Notes: generated from the letters alone by a model not told the origin. 64,000 nucleotides of DNA from Sphingobacterium micropteri (GCF_014692515.1 NZ_JACOIK010000016.1:1-64000), one strand, 5' to 3'; shown: positions 1 through 7,098, counted from the first letter of the stretch. A program made the numbers and translations.

Positions 1-2
1 AT

Positions 3-250
3 GATGAAGGGGAACGTAAATCCCCCTCCAACAACTTTTTTATACAGAAAACAACTGAGGCAATAAAACCCTTAAAAATCTAGTAGAAAAATTGCCCAAC
101 TGTCAGATTAAGTCTTAACTTTTACAACTTAACCATCGATTTAAGGAACAATATAGCCTTCAAATCACAGACGAATCATCACGTTCAGAGGATGAATTGG
201 AAATCGGTTATCTGAAAATGAGCAAACTAATATACCATTTTTTCTTATGA
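3..250 (+). pseudogene. possible decayed C-terminal coding fragment
   Basis: The first 250 bases read as protein-like sequence broken between frames. Frame 3 is open from the window edge to a TAG at 81; frame 2 continues after it, has an in-frame TAA at 116-118, then runs to TGA at 248-250, ending in residues ELEIGYLKMSKLIYHFFL. The change of frame plus the stop suggest the decayed end of a gene that begins left of the window. I do not recognise the family. Chance open frames are possible at this length, so confidence is low. Confidence 0.22.
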
Positions 251-317
251 TTTGTCGTTAAGCGATTTTTTGCAAAGTATTTTTCCTCAATTATGACGTC
301 ACAAAGCATTACCATTT

Positions 318-341
318 CTTTCCGGCTATGCTGCCGGAAGG
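318..341. terminator. GC-rich hairpin in the gap before the ArsR operon end
   Basis: The stem TCCGGC (321-326) pairs with GCCGGA (333-338) around a six-base loop, and the pairing extends outward to 318 and 341. It lies about 65 bases beyond the stop codon of the minus-strand SRPBCC gene at 405 and could terminate that operon, though it lacks a clear T-run on the minus strand. Apart from this hairpin and the decayed fragment, I see nothing in 251-404. Confidence 0.35.
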
Positions 342-404
342 TTGTCATTTAATCAGTCTATGCTCTTAAATAGCTTACGATTCATAAGCTATAAGGCAAG
401 TTTC

Positions 405-908
405 TTATTTTTTTAAGGTTAATAATAGCTCGTCCAATTGTTGAAAATCTATTGTCATACCTTCTTCAAAACCCATTTCTATGTTTTTTTCAAGGTCGGC
501 AAGTGTATCGTAAGTAAGCAAAATGTCTACTAGTACGTTGTTTTCTTTTGGAATAAAGTTGTTCTCCCATAGATTTTGAGGAAATGCAGGATTTATTGTT
601 CCGTTTTCATCACAAAATCCATCTTTTGAGCTAAATGATTTCTCTTTTTCGATAGAAACGTAGCTGGATTTGCTCCAATGTTTATCTCCTTCGGGGCTTA
701 CCATTGCATACAGCCAATATCCGCCCTCACGAAAATCCATTGTTTTGGTTTCGGCTTTCCACGGTTTTGGTCCCCACCATTGGTCAAGAATTTCAGGATT
801 TGTCCACGCCTGCCAAATCAATTCAAGATTTGCGTTAAATTCACGTTTAATGTGAATGGTGTTGTTTTCTTTGTTGACGGTGAAGTCAAATAATAAATTA
901 CTGTTCAT
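405..908 (-). CDS. SRPBCC (AHSA1-like) family protein, distal gene of ArsR operon
   Basis: This 167-residue protein belongs to the START/SRPBCC superfamily, AHSA1-like branch, whose members fold into a helix-grip with a hydrophobic cavity. Visible hallmarks are an N-terminal beta strand, then LIWQAWTNPEILDQWWGPK (the WxAxTxPExLxxWWGP signature) and a C-terminal helix after the GFEEGM stretch. It is the last gene of a three-gene minus-strand operon, three bases after its paralogue at 912-1361. Such pairs sit next to ArsR-type repressors in many soil bacteria; the ligand is unknown. Family assignment is confident, function is not. Confidence 0.85.
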   Translation of the reverse strand: MNSNLLFDFTVNKENNTIHIKREFNANLELIWQAWTNPEILDQWWGPKPWKAETKTMDFREGGYWLYAMVSPEGDKHWSKSSYVSIEKEKSFSSKDGFCDENGTINPAFPQNLWENNFIPKENNVLVDILLTYDTLADLEKNIEMGFEEGMTIDFQQLDELLLTLKK

Positions 909-911
909 TTT

Positions 912-1361
912 TTATAATTTTAATTGTTCAAGATATTTTTCAAGCCGTTCAAAGTTTTGTTTTTGCCCCTGTTTAGCATTGAATACGTTGATAACGGTTT
1001 CAAGCATTTCTTCGGTATCAAAGAGTGAACTCCAGTCTATCTGTGTTTCTTCACCTCTGGCTTCAAATAAAATGGTAGCAATAAAATGCGGATTGAAATG
1101 CTCAAAAACGATTTTCTGTAAGGGAATAATTTCTTTGAAAATGCTTCTGTTGGGGTAGTCTTGTCCGTTGGAATGATTGTGCAATGTCAGTTTCCATTCT
1201 CCGCCCTCGGTAAAATCCATTTTGTGAATGGTTGTAGTATGGTCGTTTGGTCCCCACCATTGTACAATATATTCGGGTTCTGTCCAAACTTTCCAGACAA
1301 GATCAATCGGTGCTTTTACTGTTCTTGTCATTTTCAACTCTTTGTTATTTGTATTTTCCAT
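912..1361 (-). CDS. SRPBCC (AHSA1-like) family protein
   Basis: This 149-residue single-domain protein carries the same signature as its downstream neighbour (residues LVWKVWTEPEYIVQWWGPN), so the two are paralogues, probably from a local duplication. No signal peptide or membrane segment is visible, so it should be cytosolic. It starts four bases after the ArsR gene ends, which implies cotranscription and probably control by that regulator. AHSA1-like proteins next to ArsR repressors are often annotated as activator-of-Hsp90-ATPase-like or polyketide-cyclase-like proteins; no enzymatic activity can be assigned. Confidence 0.87.
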   Translation of the reverse strand: MENTNNKELKMTRTVKAPIDLVWKVWTEPEYIVQWWGPNDHTTTIHKMDFTEGGEWKLTLHNHSNGQDYPNRSIFKEIIPLQKIVFEHFNPHFIATILFEARGEETQIDWSSLFDTEEMLETVINVFNAKQGQKQNFERLEKYLEQLKL

Positions 1362-1364
1362 AGT

Positions 1365-1679
1365 TTATTTCTTTTGCATTTTTGTCAATAACTTATCGAG
1401 GTTATCAAAGCGGTCTTCCCATATTTTACGAAACTGTTCAAGCCATTTGTCTATTTCTTTCATTTTGTCAATTTCAAGAGAATAATAAATTTCTCTGCCT
1501 TTATATTCCTGTTTTACAAGTTCACATTCTGTCAAAATGCGTAAATGTTTGGAAACAGCTTGTCGTGTCGTGTCAAAATGTTTGGCGATCGCATTTGGTG
1601 TCATTGCCTGTAACGCAATTAACGTGATGATTGCCCGCCTTGTCGGGTCGGCTATTGCTTGAAAAATATCTCTTCTCAT
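1365..1679 (-). CDS. ArsR-family winged-helix transcriptional regulator
   Basis: This 104-residue protein matches the ArsR/SmtB winged-helix family. It begins MRRDIFQAIADPTRRAII, continues with the helix-turn-helix around residues 28-50 (AIAKHFDTTRQAVSKHLRIL) and ends in the wing and a C-terminal amphipathic helix. No clustered cysteines typical of metal-sensing members are visible, so it more likely belongs to the SRPBCC-associated non-metal group (inference). It is the first gene of the operon with two AHSA1-like genes and probably represses it. A promoter with an inverted repeat lies about 190 bases upstream. Confidence 0.9.
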   Translation of the reverse strand: MRRDIFQAIADPTRRAIITLIALQAMTPNAIAKHFDTTRQAVSKHLRILTECELVKQEYKGREIYYSLEIDKMKEIDKWLEQFRKIWEDRFDNLDKLLTKMQKK

Positions 1680-1866
1680 TGTTTCCCAGATTTATAGTTA
1701 AGTAATACAGTTCCGCAATCAAAAGCCTCCACGCAGAATTTTATCATGTCTTTGTCCCCAGACGAAATTGACAGCATCTTGTTCCACGGTAACATAACCG
1801 TCTAATGAAATGTGCATTTGAAGTTTTAGTTTTCTAATTGCTATATATAAGTTGTGAAACTAATCA

Positions 1867-1886
1867 GTTGCAAATATATGTGCAAC
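1867..1886 (-). promoter_or_regulatory. candidate promoter and operator of the ArsR operon
   Basis: On the minus strand a TATATTTG box (1871-1878 on the plus strand as its complement) matches the Bacteroidota -7 consensus TAnnTTTG. It lies inside an inverted repeat, GTTGCA (1867-1872) and TGCAAC (1881-1886), separated by eight bases. A repressor bound there would cover the promoter. The distance of about 190 bases to the first gene is long, which lowers confidence. Confidence 0.45.
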
Positions 1887-2060
1887 TTTTTGGTTTCGCA
1901 ATTTTTTTGAGAATTTTGTTGCTTTTTGCTGATTTATAAAAAAAAGATATTCATCAAGAACTTCAACTAGGTGGATTGATATGGTTAAAATACCTTAAAA
2001 GTATTTAGGGTTACGTTAATAGAGATGCTTTATAAATAAAAAAGTCTATAAACAACAAAA

Positions 2061-2080
2061 CCCGACTATTGTCGGGCTTT
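2061..2080. terminator. hairpin terminator at the original downstream flank of tRNA-Ser
   Basis: CCCGAC (2061-2066) and GTCGGG (2071-2076) form a perfect six-base-pair stem with a four-base loop and T-rich flanks on either strand. It lies just outside the left att copy. Before integration it would have been directly downstream of the minus-strand tRNA-Ser gene, so it is the likely native terminator of that tRNA. Confidence 0.7.
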
Positions 2081-2090
2081 ATTTTTCGCG

Positions 2091-2113
2091 GCGGAGAGTG
2101 AGGGACTTGAACC
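2091..2113 (-). repeat. left attachment-site copy (3' end of tRNA-Ser)
   Basis: This 23-base stretch repeats the 3' end of tRNA-Ser found at 21291-21313. The first 15 bases, GCGGAGAGTGAGGGA, are identical; over all 23 bases there are two mismatches. Past the T-arm the similarity ends, so this is only the end fragment of the tRNA. It is the copy left on the far side when an integrase recombines at a tRNA 3' end. Confidence 0.88.
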
Positions 2114-2259
2114 TTTGTTATACTATGATATATAATGATACATAAAGATACATTAAATATTTACTATACAGGTATTTAATATTTATATCACTTAACATCA
2201 CACCATCTTCTGTTAAATAAATAGTCCCCTTTTTTGTCCCCATTTTATTAAACATTGGT

Positions 2260-2267
2260 TATATTTG
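2260..2267 (+). promoter_or_regulatory. candidate -7 box of the integrase promoter
   Basis: TATATTTG fits the Bacteroidota -7 consensus TAnnTTTG and lies 22 bases before the integrase start codon. The nearest TTTG (2233-2236) is 23 bases upstream, slightly farther than the usual 17-21, so the -33 box is uncertain. The 2114-2230 stretch between att and promoter is very AT-rich with short repeats such as GATACAT, as expected for integrase arm-binding sites (inference). Confidence 0.45.
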
Positions 2268-2289
2268 TTATGCGTTTAAATTTTTAGGT

Positions 2290-3684
2290 ATGGCATTAAT
2301 AGCTACGAACTTTATTCTTAGAACGGATAAACGGAACAAGAAAGGTGAAAGCCCGATTTTATTTACTGTTTCGGTTGCAGGTAGTCGCAAGAAATTATCA
2401 ACAGGAATAAATATACTCCCTGCTTACTGGGATGATATCAATAAACAAATAGTATATCACAATAGAAAAGCGGCAAAGGCTCTGTTTCCGGCCTATGATT
2501 TTGATATGCTGTTTACTGAGGATGATGTAAAGGAACTTAATAACCAACTTAACGACCTCACTAAACAGGCTAACGATACCGCGCAAAGATTTTACTTAGA
2601 CAAAAGGAGCTTTACAGTCACTGATATTGTTTCTGAGATATCTGTTCTCAAGAGAGTTATTGCAAAAAAAGAACAACCCGACAAATTTCTGTTTGACTTT
2701 ATAGATCGATACATTAGGGATAACGAAGGGAAAAGGCAAAAAGGCAGCCTAACAGTTTACAAGTCACTTAAAAAGCATTTATCGGATTTTCAGCAAACTT
2801 CCAAAGCTAAAGTTACATTCGATTCTATCAATTATGCGTTCTTTGATAAATTTCAATCATTTCTACTAGACAAAAAGATGAAGGTGGCCGGAGAAGAGCG
2901 CGGATTAAGTAACACGACTATAGCAAAGCAGCTCTCTACATTAAAGACGTTTTTGGGTTACGCCCAAAAGTATGATATCGAAGTTAATGATGGCTATAGA
3001 AAGTTCTCGATCAAACGCGAAGAATTGCCCGTGATCGCTCTTACTGAAAATGAGTTCTTGACTTTATACAATCTCGACCTTTCAGACAAACAACATCGTG
3101 TAAATTCGTACCTAGATCCTACTGAATCAATTTCGTTCGAGTCACTTGCAAAAGCACGGGATATATTTTGTTTTGGGTGTGCTACCGGATTACGCTACTC
3201 CGACCTAGCATCTTTGAAATGGAATAATGTTAAGGGAACAGAGTTAAGAATTGTAGTAACTAAGACAAAACGTCCTCTTATTGTTCCCCTGAACGGTTAT
3301 TCATCGGAAATAATAAAAAGATACGAAGACAATGCGCGACCATTACCGAGTTTGAGTAGCCAAAAATTTAACAGATATATCAAAGAGCTTTGCTGTTACG
3401 CTGGAATCAATGAGGATATTGAAATTGTGCGTTTCAGAGGCGCCAAAAAAATAGAAGATATTTACCCTAAATACGAATTAATCAGCGCGCACACGAGTCG
3501 TAAAACTTTTTGCACACTTTCGTTAGAGCGCGGAATGAGTGCAGAACAAGTAATGAAGATCAGCGGCCACAAAGATTATCGTTCATTTCAGCGCTATGTA
3601 AATGTCACTGAAAACATAAAGCGCAAAGCAATGCAAAACGCCTGGGGTGATCCGGTTCCTTTATTACGCAAAGTTTCTAGCTAA
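2290..3684 (+). CDS. tyrosine-type site-specific integrase
   Basis: This 464-residue protein is a Bacteroidota-type tyrosine recombinase. It has an N-terminal arm-binding domain (about 1-95), a SAM-like core-binding domain (about 130-235) and a catalytic domain (about 250-450). The catalytic set is visible: R302 in TGLRYSDL, K325 in VVTKTKRP, H401 and R404 in HTSRKTF, H427 in SGHKDY and nucleophile Y436. It lies about 175 bases inside the left att copy, so it most likely integrates and excises this element at the tRNA-Ser 3' end. The protein has full family length and looks active. Confidence 0.96.
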   Translation: MALIATNFILRTDKRNKKGESPILFTVSVAGSRKKLSTGINILPAYWDDINKQIVYHNRKAAKALFPAYDFDMLFTEDDVKELNNQLNDLTKQANDTAQRFYLDKRSFTVTDIVSEISVLKRVIAKKEQPDKFLFDFIDRYIRDNEGKRQKGSLTVYKSLKKHLSDFQQTSKAKVTFDSINYAFFDKFQSFLLDKKMKVAGEERGLSNTTIAKQLSTLKTFLGYAQKYDIEVNDGYRKFSIKREELPVIALTENEFLTLYNLDLSDKQHRVNSYLDPTESISFESLAKARDIFCFGCATGLRYSDLASLKWNNVKGTELRIVVTKTKRPLIVPLNGYSSEIIKRYEDNARPLPSLSSQKFNRYIKELCCYAGINEDIEIVRFRGAKKIEDIYPKYELISAHTSRKTFCTLSLERGMSAEQVMKISGHKDYRSFQRYVNVTENIKRKAMQNAWGDPVPLLRKVSS

Positions 3685-4010
3685 AAGAAAGTTCACACAA
3701 AGAAGGTTTTCTGACTGTTTAATCTTCATATTAACTGACGTTAAATTTAACGACAGTAACTTTTTGCCAAACTTGTTCCGTTATGGATATTCGCTGAAAG
3801 TGGTTTTAAACCACTTTGTAAATCTATCCGAGACGGTGTAAATCCCAGAAGCTTAGATTTTAAACGGAATTACGGATGTTTTAAAAATCGGAATTCCGAG
3901 AATTAGAATATACTAGGGTTTATCAGCCATCTCCATGGTGTTTGCAAGAGCCGAGTGAGATAAAGGAGGTAAAGAGCTTAGATTTGGGGATGATTGCTTA
4001 TATTTGAAAT
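3685..4010. other. gap after the integrase with hairpin and AATT-centred palindrome
   Basis: No gene is convincing here. A near-perfect inverted repeat, AAAGTGGTTT (3797-3806) and AAACCACTTT (3808-3817), could form a terminator or operator. Further right, TCGGAATTCCGA (3888-3899) is a perfect palindrome centred on AATT, preceded by the related CGGAATTACGG near 3865-3875. It resembles the palindrome clusters at 19.5 and 20.4 kb of the same element. A purine-rich AAAGGAGGT at 3962-3970 looks like a Shine-Dalgarno sequence but has no suitable start within ten bases. Confidence 0.55.
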
Positions 4011-4190
4011 ATGGATATAGCAACAAAATTGAAGATTCAGGAGCTACTTAGAGAACTTCTCAATGAGCAAACACTATTAAATCGGAAAAGAGAAATTATA
4101 ACCGAACTAAGATCACTTAATGCGGACTTTGACGATGCGATAGCAAAGCTCGGCATTGACCACCTATTATTGGATTCATCTGAAGACTAG
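4011..4190 (+). CDS. small helical protein, 59 residues
   Basis: An ATG at 4011 opens 59 codons ending in TAG. The product (MDIATKLKIQELLRELLNEQ...) is rich in Leu, Glu, Lys and Arg with heptad-like spacing over residues 5-45 and an acidic end, so a short coiled coil is likely. It stands alone between the integrase and the HEPN-like pair, on the opposite strand to that pair. The family is unknown; a small regulator or a structural peptide are both possible. Confidence 0.55.
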   Translation: MDIATKLKIQELLRELLNEQTLLNRKREIITELRSLNADFDDAIAKLGIDHLLLDSSED

Positions 4191-4270
4191 CAAAATGCTA
4201 TAGCTCGGGGTGTCCTCATGAATTGAAAGAAGTGATGGAAGGGAATAAAGGTGGGTTTTCAGTTGGTTGA

Positions 4271-4654
4271 CTATTGGTAGCAAATATCCTTTAATTCTCG
4301 ACAAAACTGCAGTGCTTTCTCCGCCTCAGCAACAGTAGATTTGTAGCTTATATATCTTGCGTTCCTGGATTTATTTTCAAGCCATTGGTATTTTACACCT
4401 GCATTTAATCCTAAATGATCGTATACCAGTTTTAATCTTGTTTCATGTCTTCCTTTAAACCTTAGAGCTATTTTAGCTTCGGATAAATTATTACAGTCCT
4501 TTCCTTCTAATTTCAATGGAAACAATTTGTCTTCAACAAACTGAATTGCCGAATAAAAGGATGTAGTGATACACCAGTCATAATATACATTTCCGCGCCT
4601 TAGGTCTTCAGAAAGATTTAAATTTCTATCGCCATGATCTTTTTTTAAAGACAT
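4271..4654 (-). CDS. HEPN-like small protein, second gene of a two-gene module
   Basis: This 127-residue all-helical protein resembles HEPN-type proteins. Recognisable parts are YYDWCITTSFYSAIQFVE in the first half and KSRNARYISY in the second, a pattern of small HEPN families linked to nucleic-acid defence or toxin-antitoxin loci. An R-x4-H motif is present (R65 to H70, RFKGRH), matching the spacing of the HEPN ribonuclease motif, although its place in the fold cannot be verified here. Its start follows the stop of the 172-residue gene by one base, so the two are translationally coupled. A toxin or abortive-infection effector is inferred. Confidence 0.6.
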   Translation of the reverse strand: MSLKKDHGDRNLNLSEDLRRGNVYYDWCITTSFYSAIQFVEDKLFPLKLEGKDCNNLSEAKIALRFKGRHETRLKLVYDHLGLNAGVKYQWLENKSRNARYISYKSTVAEAEKALQFCRELKDICYQ

Positions 4655-4655
4655 A

Positions 4656-5174
4656 CTACTTTTTTATATCTTCAAAATAGTTATACCCGTCGCAAGTCAA
4701 TAAATCTCTATCCAAATTCTCCACCCCTACTAGAGACATTTCTAGATGGTGCTTCTTAAAGATGTTACTAAATATAGATTGAGTTTCGAAGATATTACTA
4801 TAGGCGTAATTTATAAACTCATCGTCCAGCAAGTAGTCATCCTTTACCGCAACAATAACATTAGGGTTTGAGTTATGGATATTTATAAAGAAACTCTCTG
4901 CTGGCGTACCATTGGATGCTATAGAGTTCAAAAAATTATTCGTCAATATATACGCTTGAAGATATCTCTGCTTATATCCTTCAATTTGTTTATCGATCAA
5001 GTCTTTCACGAAAGATTGCTTGCTGCTATCTTCTCCATCTTTAAAACCTTGCGTATAAGCTTCAGCAACGACATCAACATGGAAATAATCTTTTGAAATC
5101 TCTTCCCGTGCACTATCCTTAAAAGAATCTAAAAAGTTATTAAATTCCGTAGATTGTAGAATATCCGATGTCAT
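4656..5174 (-). CDS. unknown protein, first gene of the HEPN-like module
   Basis: This 172-residue protein has a largely helical N-terminal half (1-85) and a C-terminal alpha/beta part with NPNVIVAVKDDYLLDDEF, LEMSLVG and DGYNYFE. I do not recognise the family. Being directly upstream of, and coupled to, a HEPN-like gene, it could be the antitoxin or sensor of a two-gene defence module. No GSxxxD nucleotidyltransferase motif is visible, so it is not an ordinary MNT partner. It sits near the integrase, a common place for cargo in integrated elements. Confidence 0.55.
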   Translation of the reverse strand: MTSDILQSTEFNNFLDSFKDSAREEISKDYFHVDVVAEAYTQGFKDGEDSSKQSFVKDLIDKQIEGYKQRYLQAYILTNNFLNSIASNGTPAESFFINIHNSNPNVIVAVKDDYLLDDEFINYAYSNIFETQSIFSNIFKKHHLEMSLVGVENLDRDLLTCDGYNYFEDIKK

Positions 5175-5291
5175 AGTAAGTTATTTTTCTTTCAATATTA
5201 CACCACTTTTATAATGTCACCAGTTTCGATGTTACAAAAACAATAAGACATTCAATCTGCTTATGTAACCACTACTCTTCTTCAAACTGGT

Positions 5292-5332
5292 CCTATTGAC
5301 GATAGGCGTTATTGTGGCTTTCGCCACAATAA
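5292..5332. other. two adjacent hairpins, possible small RNA or operator
   Basis: The first hairpin has CCTAT (5292-5296) pairing with ATAGG (5302-5306). The second is a perfect ten-base-pair stem, TTATTGTGGC (5309-5318) and GCCACAATAA (5323-5332), closed by a TTTC loop. They lie upstream of the HEPN-like pair on the minus strand, 135 bases from its start, and could be a terminator-like leader structure or part of a small RNA. No T-run follows on either strand. Confidence 0.45.
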
Positions 5333-5624
5333 TACTAATATTACTATAACACTTGCAAATAATATTTAGTTTAGGAGCATCAGCTAAATTAGCGGCGAAA
5401 AGGTTATATATATAATAGATACATATATGACACATACACTTTAAAAGCGATAAGACGAAACAAAAAGCAATCATTGAGGTGGTTCGCTATCCGACGGTGA
5501 TATTAGCGCATAAAGGCTAAAAAATAGCTTATTCAAAATGTAACAAATATGATAATATGTATCGAAATGTAACGTATTGTAACAAGAATTTACAACAATT
5601 CCTGTTCAAACGTGTAGAGAGAGA

Positions 5625-5654
5625 TTTGTTTACTAAAAAAATTAGCTACCTTTG
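5625..5654 (+). promoter_or_regulatory. Bacteroidota-type promoter of the 82-residue gene
   Basis: TTTG (5625-5628) and TACCTTTG (5647-5654) are separated by 18 bases, matching the TTTG-N17-21-TAnnTTTG consensus. The downstream gene starts 29 bases after the -7 box, giving a leader of normal length. Confidence 0.8.
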
Positions 5655-5683
5655 TTAAGGTATTTTTAGCAATTTTTAGTAAA

Positions 5684-5932
5684 ATGAAAACATTTAAAAT
5701 AAATTCAGAAGAACAAAAGGACAAGGTTTATTTATCCACTGCGGTGGTATCCGTCTCGCGTATCGAGGATGATCGCTATAACAATAAGTATACTGAGATC
5801 ACAATGTCTAATGGTGTGAAAATACCTGTTACCGAATCTAGGGAGGATGTTGTATCAAAACTTCTCGACGAAGGAATCGAAGTTGAATTTACTTGGTATG
5901 ATGTTAAAAAATTTGAATTTAGTATCTCCTAG
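5684..5932 (+). CDS. small protein of unknown function, 82 residues
   Basis: The product is an acidic, mostly beta-type protein of 82 residues without signal peptide or membrane segment (STAVVSVSRIEDDRYNN, then ITMSNGVKIPV). I do not recognise it. It is monocistronic, has one of the clearest promoters in the element and ends at a hairpin region shared with the convergent HTH gene. A strong private promoter next to the regulatory block suggests it is expressed in the integrated state, perhaps as a control or immunity protein (inference). Confidence 0.6.
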   Translation: MKTFKINSEEQKDKVYLSTAVVSVSRIEDDRYNNKYTEITMSNGVKIPVTESREDVVSKLLDEGIEVEFTWYDVKKFEFSIS

Positions 5933-5957
5933 AATGTATCGGAAGAAAATATAAACT

Positions 5958-6025
5958 GGCGTAATCACGCCGATAGCTGTAAATCAAGATATTAAAAATC
6001 CCCAATCTAAATCGACCGGGGATTT
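5958..6025. terminator. convergent terminator region
   Basis: Two stems lie between convergent genes. GGCGT (5958-5962) pairs with ACGCC (5967-5971), and AAATCCCC (5996-6003) pairs with GGGGATTT (6018-6025). The second could stop transcription from either side. Confidence 0.6.
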
Positions 6026-6040
6026 AGTGTGTTAAATACA

Positions 6041-6056
6041 TGTGTGTTACTTTTAA
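6041..6056. repeat. 16-bp direct repeat, copy 1
   Basis: TGTGTGTTACTTTTAA occurs here and identically at 6462-6477. The two copies bracket the HTH gene at 6064-6414, each lying at the 3' side of a minus-strand gene. This suggests that the gene arrived or was duplicated as a short cassette. Confidence 0.7.
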
Positions 6057-6063
6057 TTTGTCT

Positions 6064-6414
6064 CTAAAACCTTAAGCCTCGTGGTTTTTTGATTTCAATC
6101 CTGTTATAATTCTCCAAGTCTGATTTTTTGAAGTAATTCCAGGTACCTATTTTACTGTGAGGTATCTTACTTTCTCTTGCCCATTTTCTTACTGTGTTTA
6201 TACTTACCTTAAGAAATAACGCGGCCTCTGCCACGGTCATCAATTCGTCCTTATTCTCCTTGATTCCGTTTTGTCTTATTTCGCTTATCCATTCTTTGAT
6301 GGTGTTAATTTCGTTTTCCATCTTGATAAGCATTCTAAACATAACCTCGACCGTCTCAGGAAGAGTGTCATAAGTTACCTTTTGCGCTTCTGGCAATTCA
6401 TCGTTTTTGTTCAT
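6064..6414 (-). CDS. helix-turn-helix (excisionase-type) DNA-binding protein
   Basis: This 116-residue protein has a charged helical N-terminal half (about 1-55) followed by a MerR/excisionase-type HTH_17 domain (about 58-105): MTVAEAALFLKVSINTVRKW, then ARESKIPHSKIGTWNYFKKS. Such proteins act as excisionases, directionality factors or repressors of Bacteroidota mobile elements. It is the last gene of a minus-strand block with two unknown small genes and is bracketed by the 16-bp direct repeat. A regulatory or excision role for this element is likely; the exact role is inferred. Confidence 0.8.
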   Translation of the reverse strand: MNKNDELPEAQKVTYDTLPETVEVMFRMLIKMENEINTIKEWISEIRQNGIKENKDELMTVAEAALFLKVSINTVRKWARESKIPHSKIGTWNYFKKSDLENYNRIEIKKPRGLRF

Positions 6415-6461
6415 GGGGATCTATTTGTTAAGTAAAAAATTAAGTTCATAGTGATGTGTTT

Positions 6462-6477
6462 TGTGTGTTACTTTTAA
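6462..6477. repeat. 16-bp direct repeat, copy 2
   Basis: Identical to 6041-6056 (TGTGTGTTACTTTTAA). This copy overlaps the last codons of the 79-residue gene that ends at 6474. Confidence 0.7.
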
Positions 6478-6713
6478 CTTAGCTGCTTAGTGTTGAATGA
6501 TGACAAGATACGTTTGATATTACGGCTTGTAAAGAAATCTTCTACGATGGTCTCTTTGCCCCGATCATCGAATTGAATAAATATAACGCTTGTCCCATGA
6601 TCCTCCGTTCTATAGATTATGCCGTCATAACCATCTACCAATGGTTTGTTGTGCATTCTGAAAAAAGATTTACGTCCTGCAAGTCTCTTTATTTTATGGA
6701 GATGCTTTTTCAT
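6474..6713 (-). CDS. small basic protein of unknown function, 79 residues
   Basis: The product is basic at its N terminus (MKKHLHKIKRLAGRKSFFRM) and continues with a beta-rich middle (YDGIIYRTEDHGTSVIFIQF) and a short helix. No known family is evident. It lies two bases downstream of the 99-residue gene and about 60 bases upstream of the HTH gene on the same strand, so it belongs to the regulatory block of the element. The basic N terminus would suit nucleic-acid binding, but this is only a hint. Confidence 0.55.
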   Translation of the reverse strand: MKKHLHKIKRLAGRKSFFRMHNKPLVDGYDGIIYRTEDHGTSVIFIQFDDRGKETIVEDFFTSRNIKRILSSFNTKQLS

Positions 6714-6715
6714 GG

Positions 6716-7015
6716 CTATTCATTTCGTAACTTTTGAACAGCATTAATTAATTGAGTAGTCGACACCTCAAAACCGCCTATTAAATTGTGGAGGTTTTCA
6801 ATAACTAACTCCAATTCACAAGAGATATCAAACACATTCTGAATGCGTTCATACTCATTGTCTTCTTTAAAGTTTTCCGATGTGCATCTAACGACCGCAT
6901 CATTTAGCCTCTTGGCCGTTCTTAGGCAGATAAATAGCTTGGAAGCTACATTGTCGATCTGATCGCCCGCATCAATGATTAGGCTTTCTGCTTTAATTTT
7001 TCCCTTGGTTCGCAT
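6716..7015 (-). CDS. small helical protein of unknown function, 99 residues
   Basis: The product is almost entirely helical (residues 5-95), without signal peptide or membrane segment and with two cysteines in the middle. I do not recognise the family. It is the first gene of a three-gene minus-strand block (99, 79 and 116 residues) that faces the 82-residue gene. The 180-base gap ahead of it contains a foldable 66-base segment (7033-7098) that would lie in its mRNA leader. A role in control of the element is plausible from position only. Confidence 0.55.
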   Translation of the reverse strand: MRTKGKIKAESLIIDAGDQIDNVASKLFICLRTAKRLNDAVVRCTSENFKEDNEYERIQNVFDISCELELVIENLHNLIGGFEVSTTQLINAVQKLRNE

Positions 7016-7032
7016 AACAAGTTAAATTAAGA

Positions 7033-7098
7033 ACACAGGTCACTGCGAACCAAGACGTGAGCCGTTGATTTGCCAGACTTTCACTGGTATGCCTGTGT
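7033..7098 (-). other. foldable 66-base segment closed by a perfect 7-bp stem
   Basis: ACACAGG (7033-7039) and CCTGTGT (7092-7098) are perfect inverted repeats 52 bases apart. On the minus strand the interior contains CCAG-TGAAAGT-CTGG, a four-base-pair stem with a seven-base loop, and a GGTTCGC stretch, giving a tRNA-like outline without a proper T-arm or anticodon arm. It would sit in the leader of the minus-strand block. A leader RNA element, protein-binding site or pseudo-tRNA are all possible. Confidence 0.35.

Larger units (their letters stand above)
5175..5683. other. 509-bp gap with two strong hairpins and a promoter
   Basis: No credible coding frame is present. The stretch holds the upstream region of the HEPN-like pair (minus strand) and of the 82-residue gene (plus strand). 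It contains two adjacent hairpins (5292-5332), several AATGTAAC repeats (5537-5544 and 5566-5573) and a well-formed promoter at 5625-5654. AATGTAACGTATTG at 5566-5579 recurs with one change at 7877-7890. Confidence 0.5.

Noticed and set aside
2092..2113. A second tRNA-Ser gene
   Set aside because: Only the 3' end matches; the anticodon and 5' halves are absent, so it is an att fragment.
5232..5474. Cys/Ile-rich open frame of 80 codons on the minus strand
   Set aside because: It covers the hairpin region, has low-complexity composition and no start context; better explained as chance.
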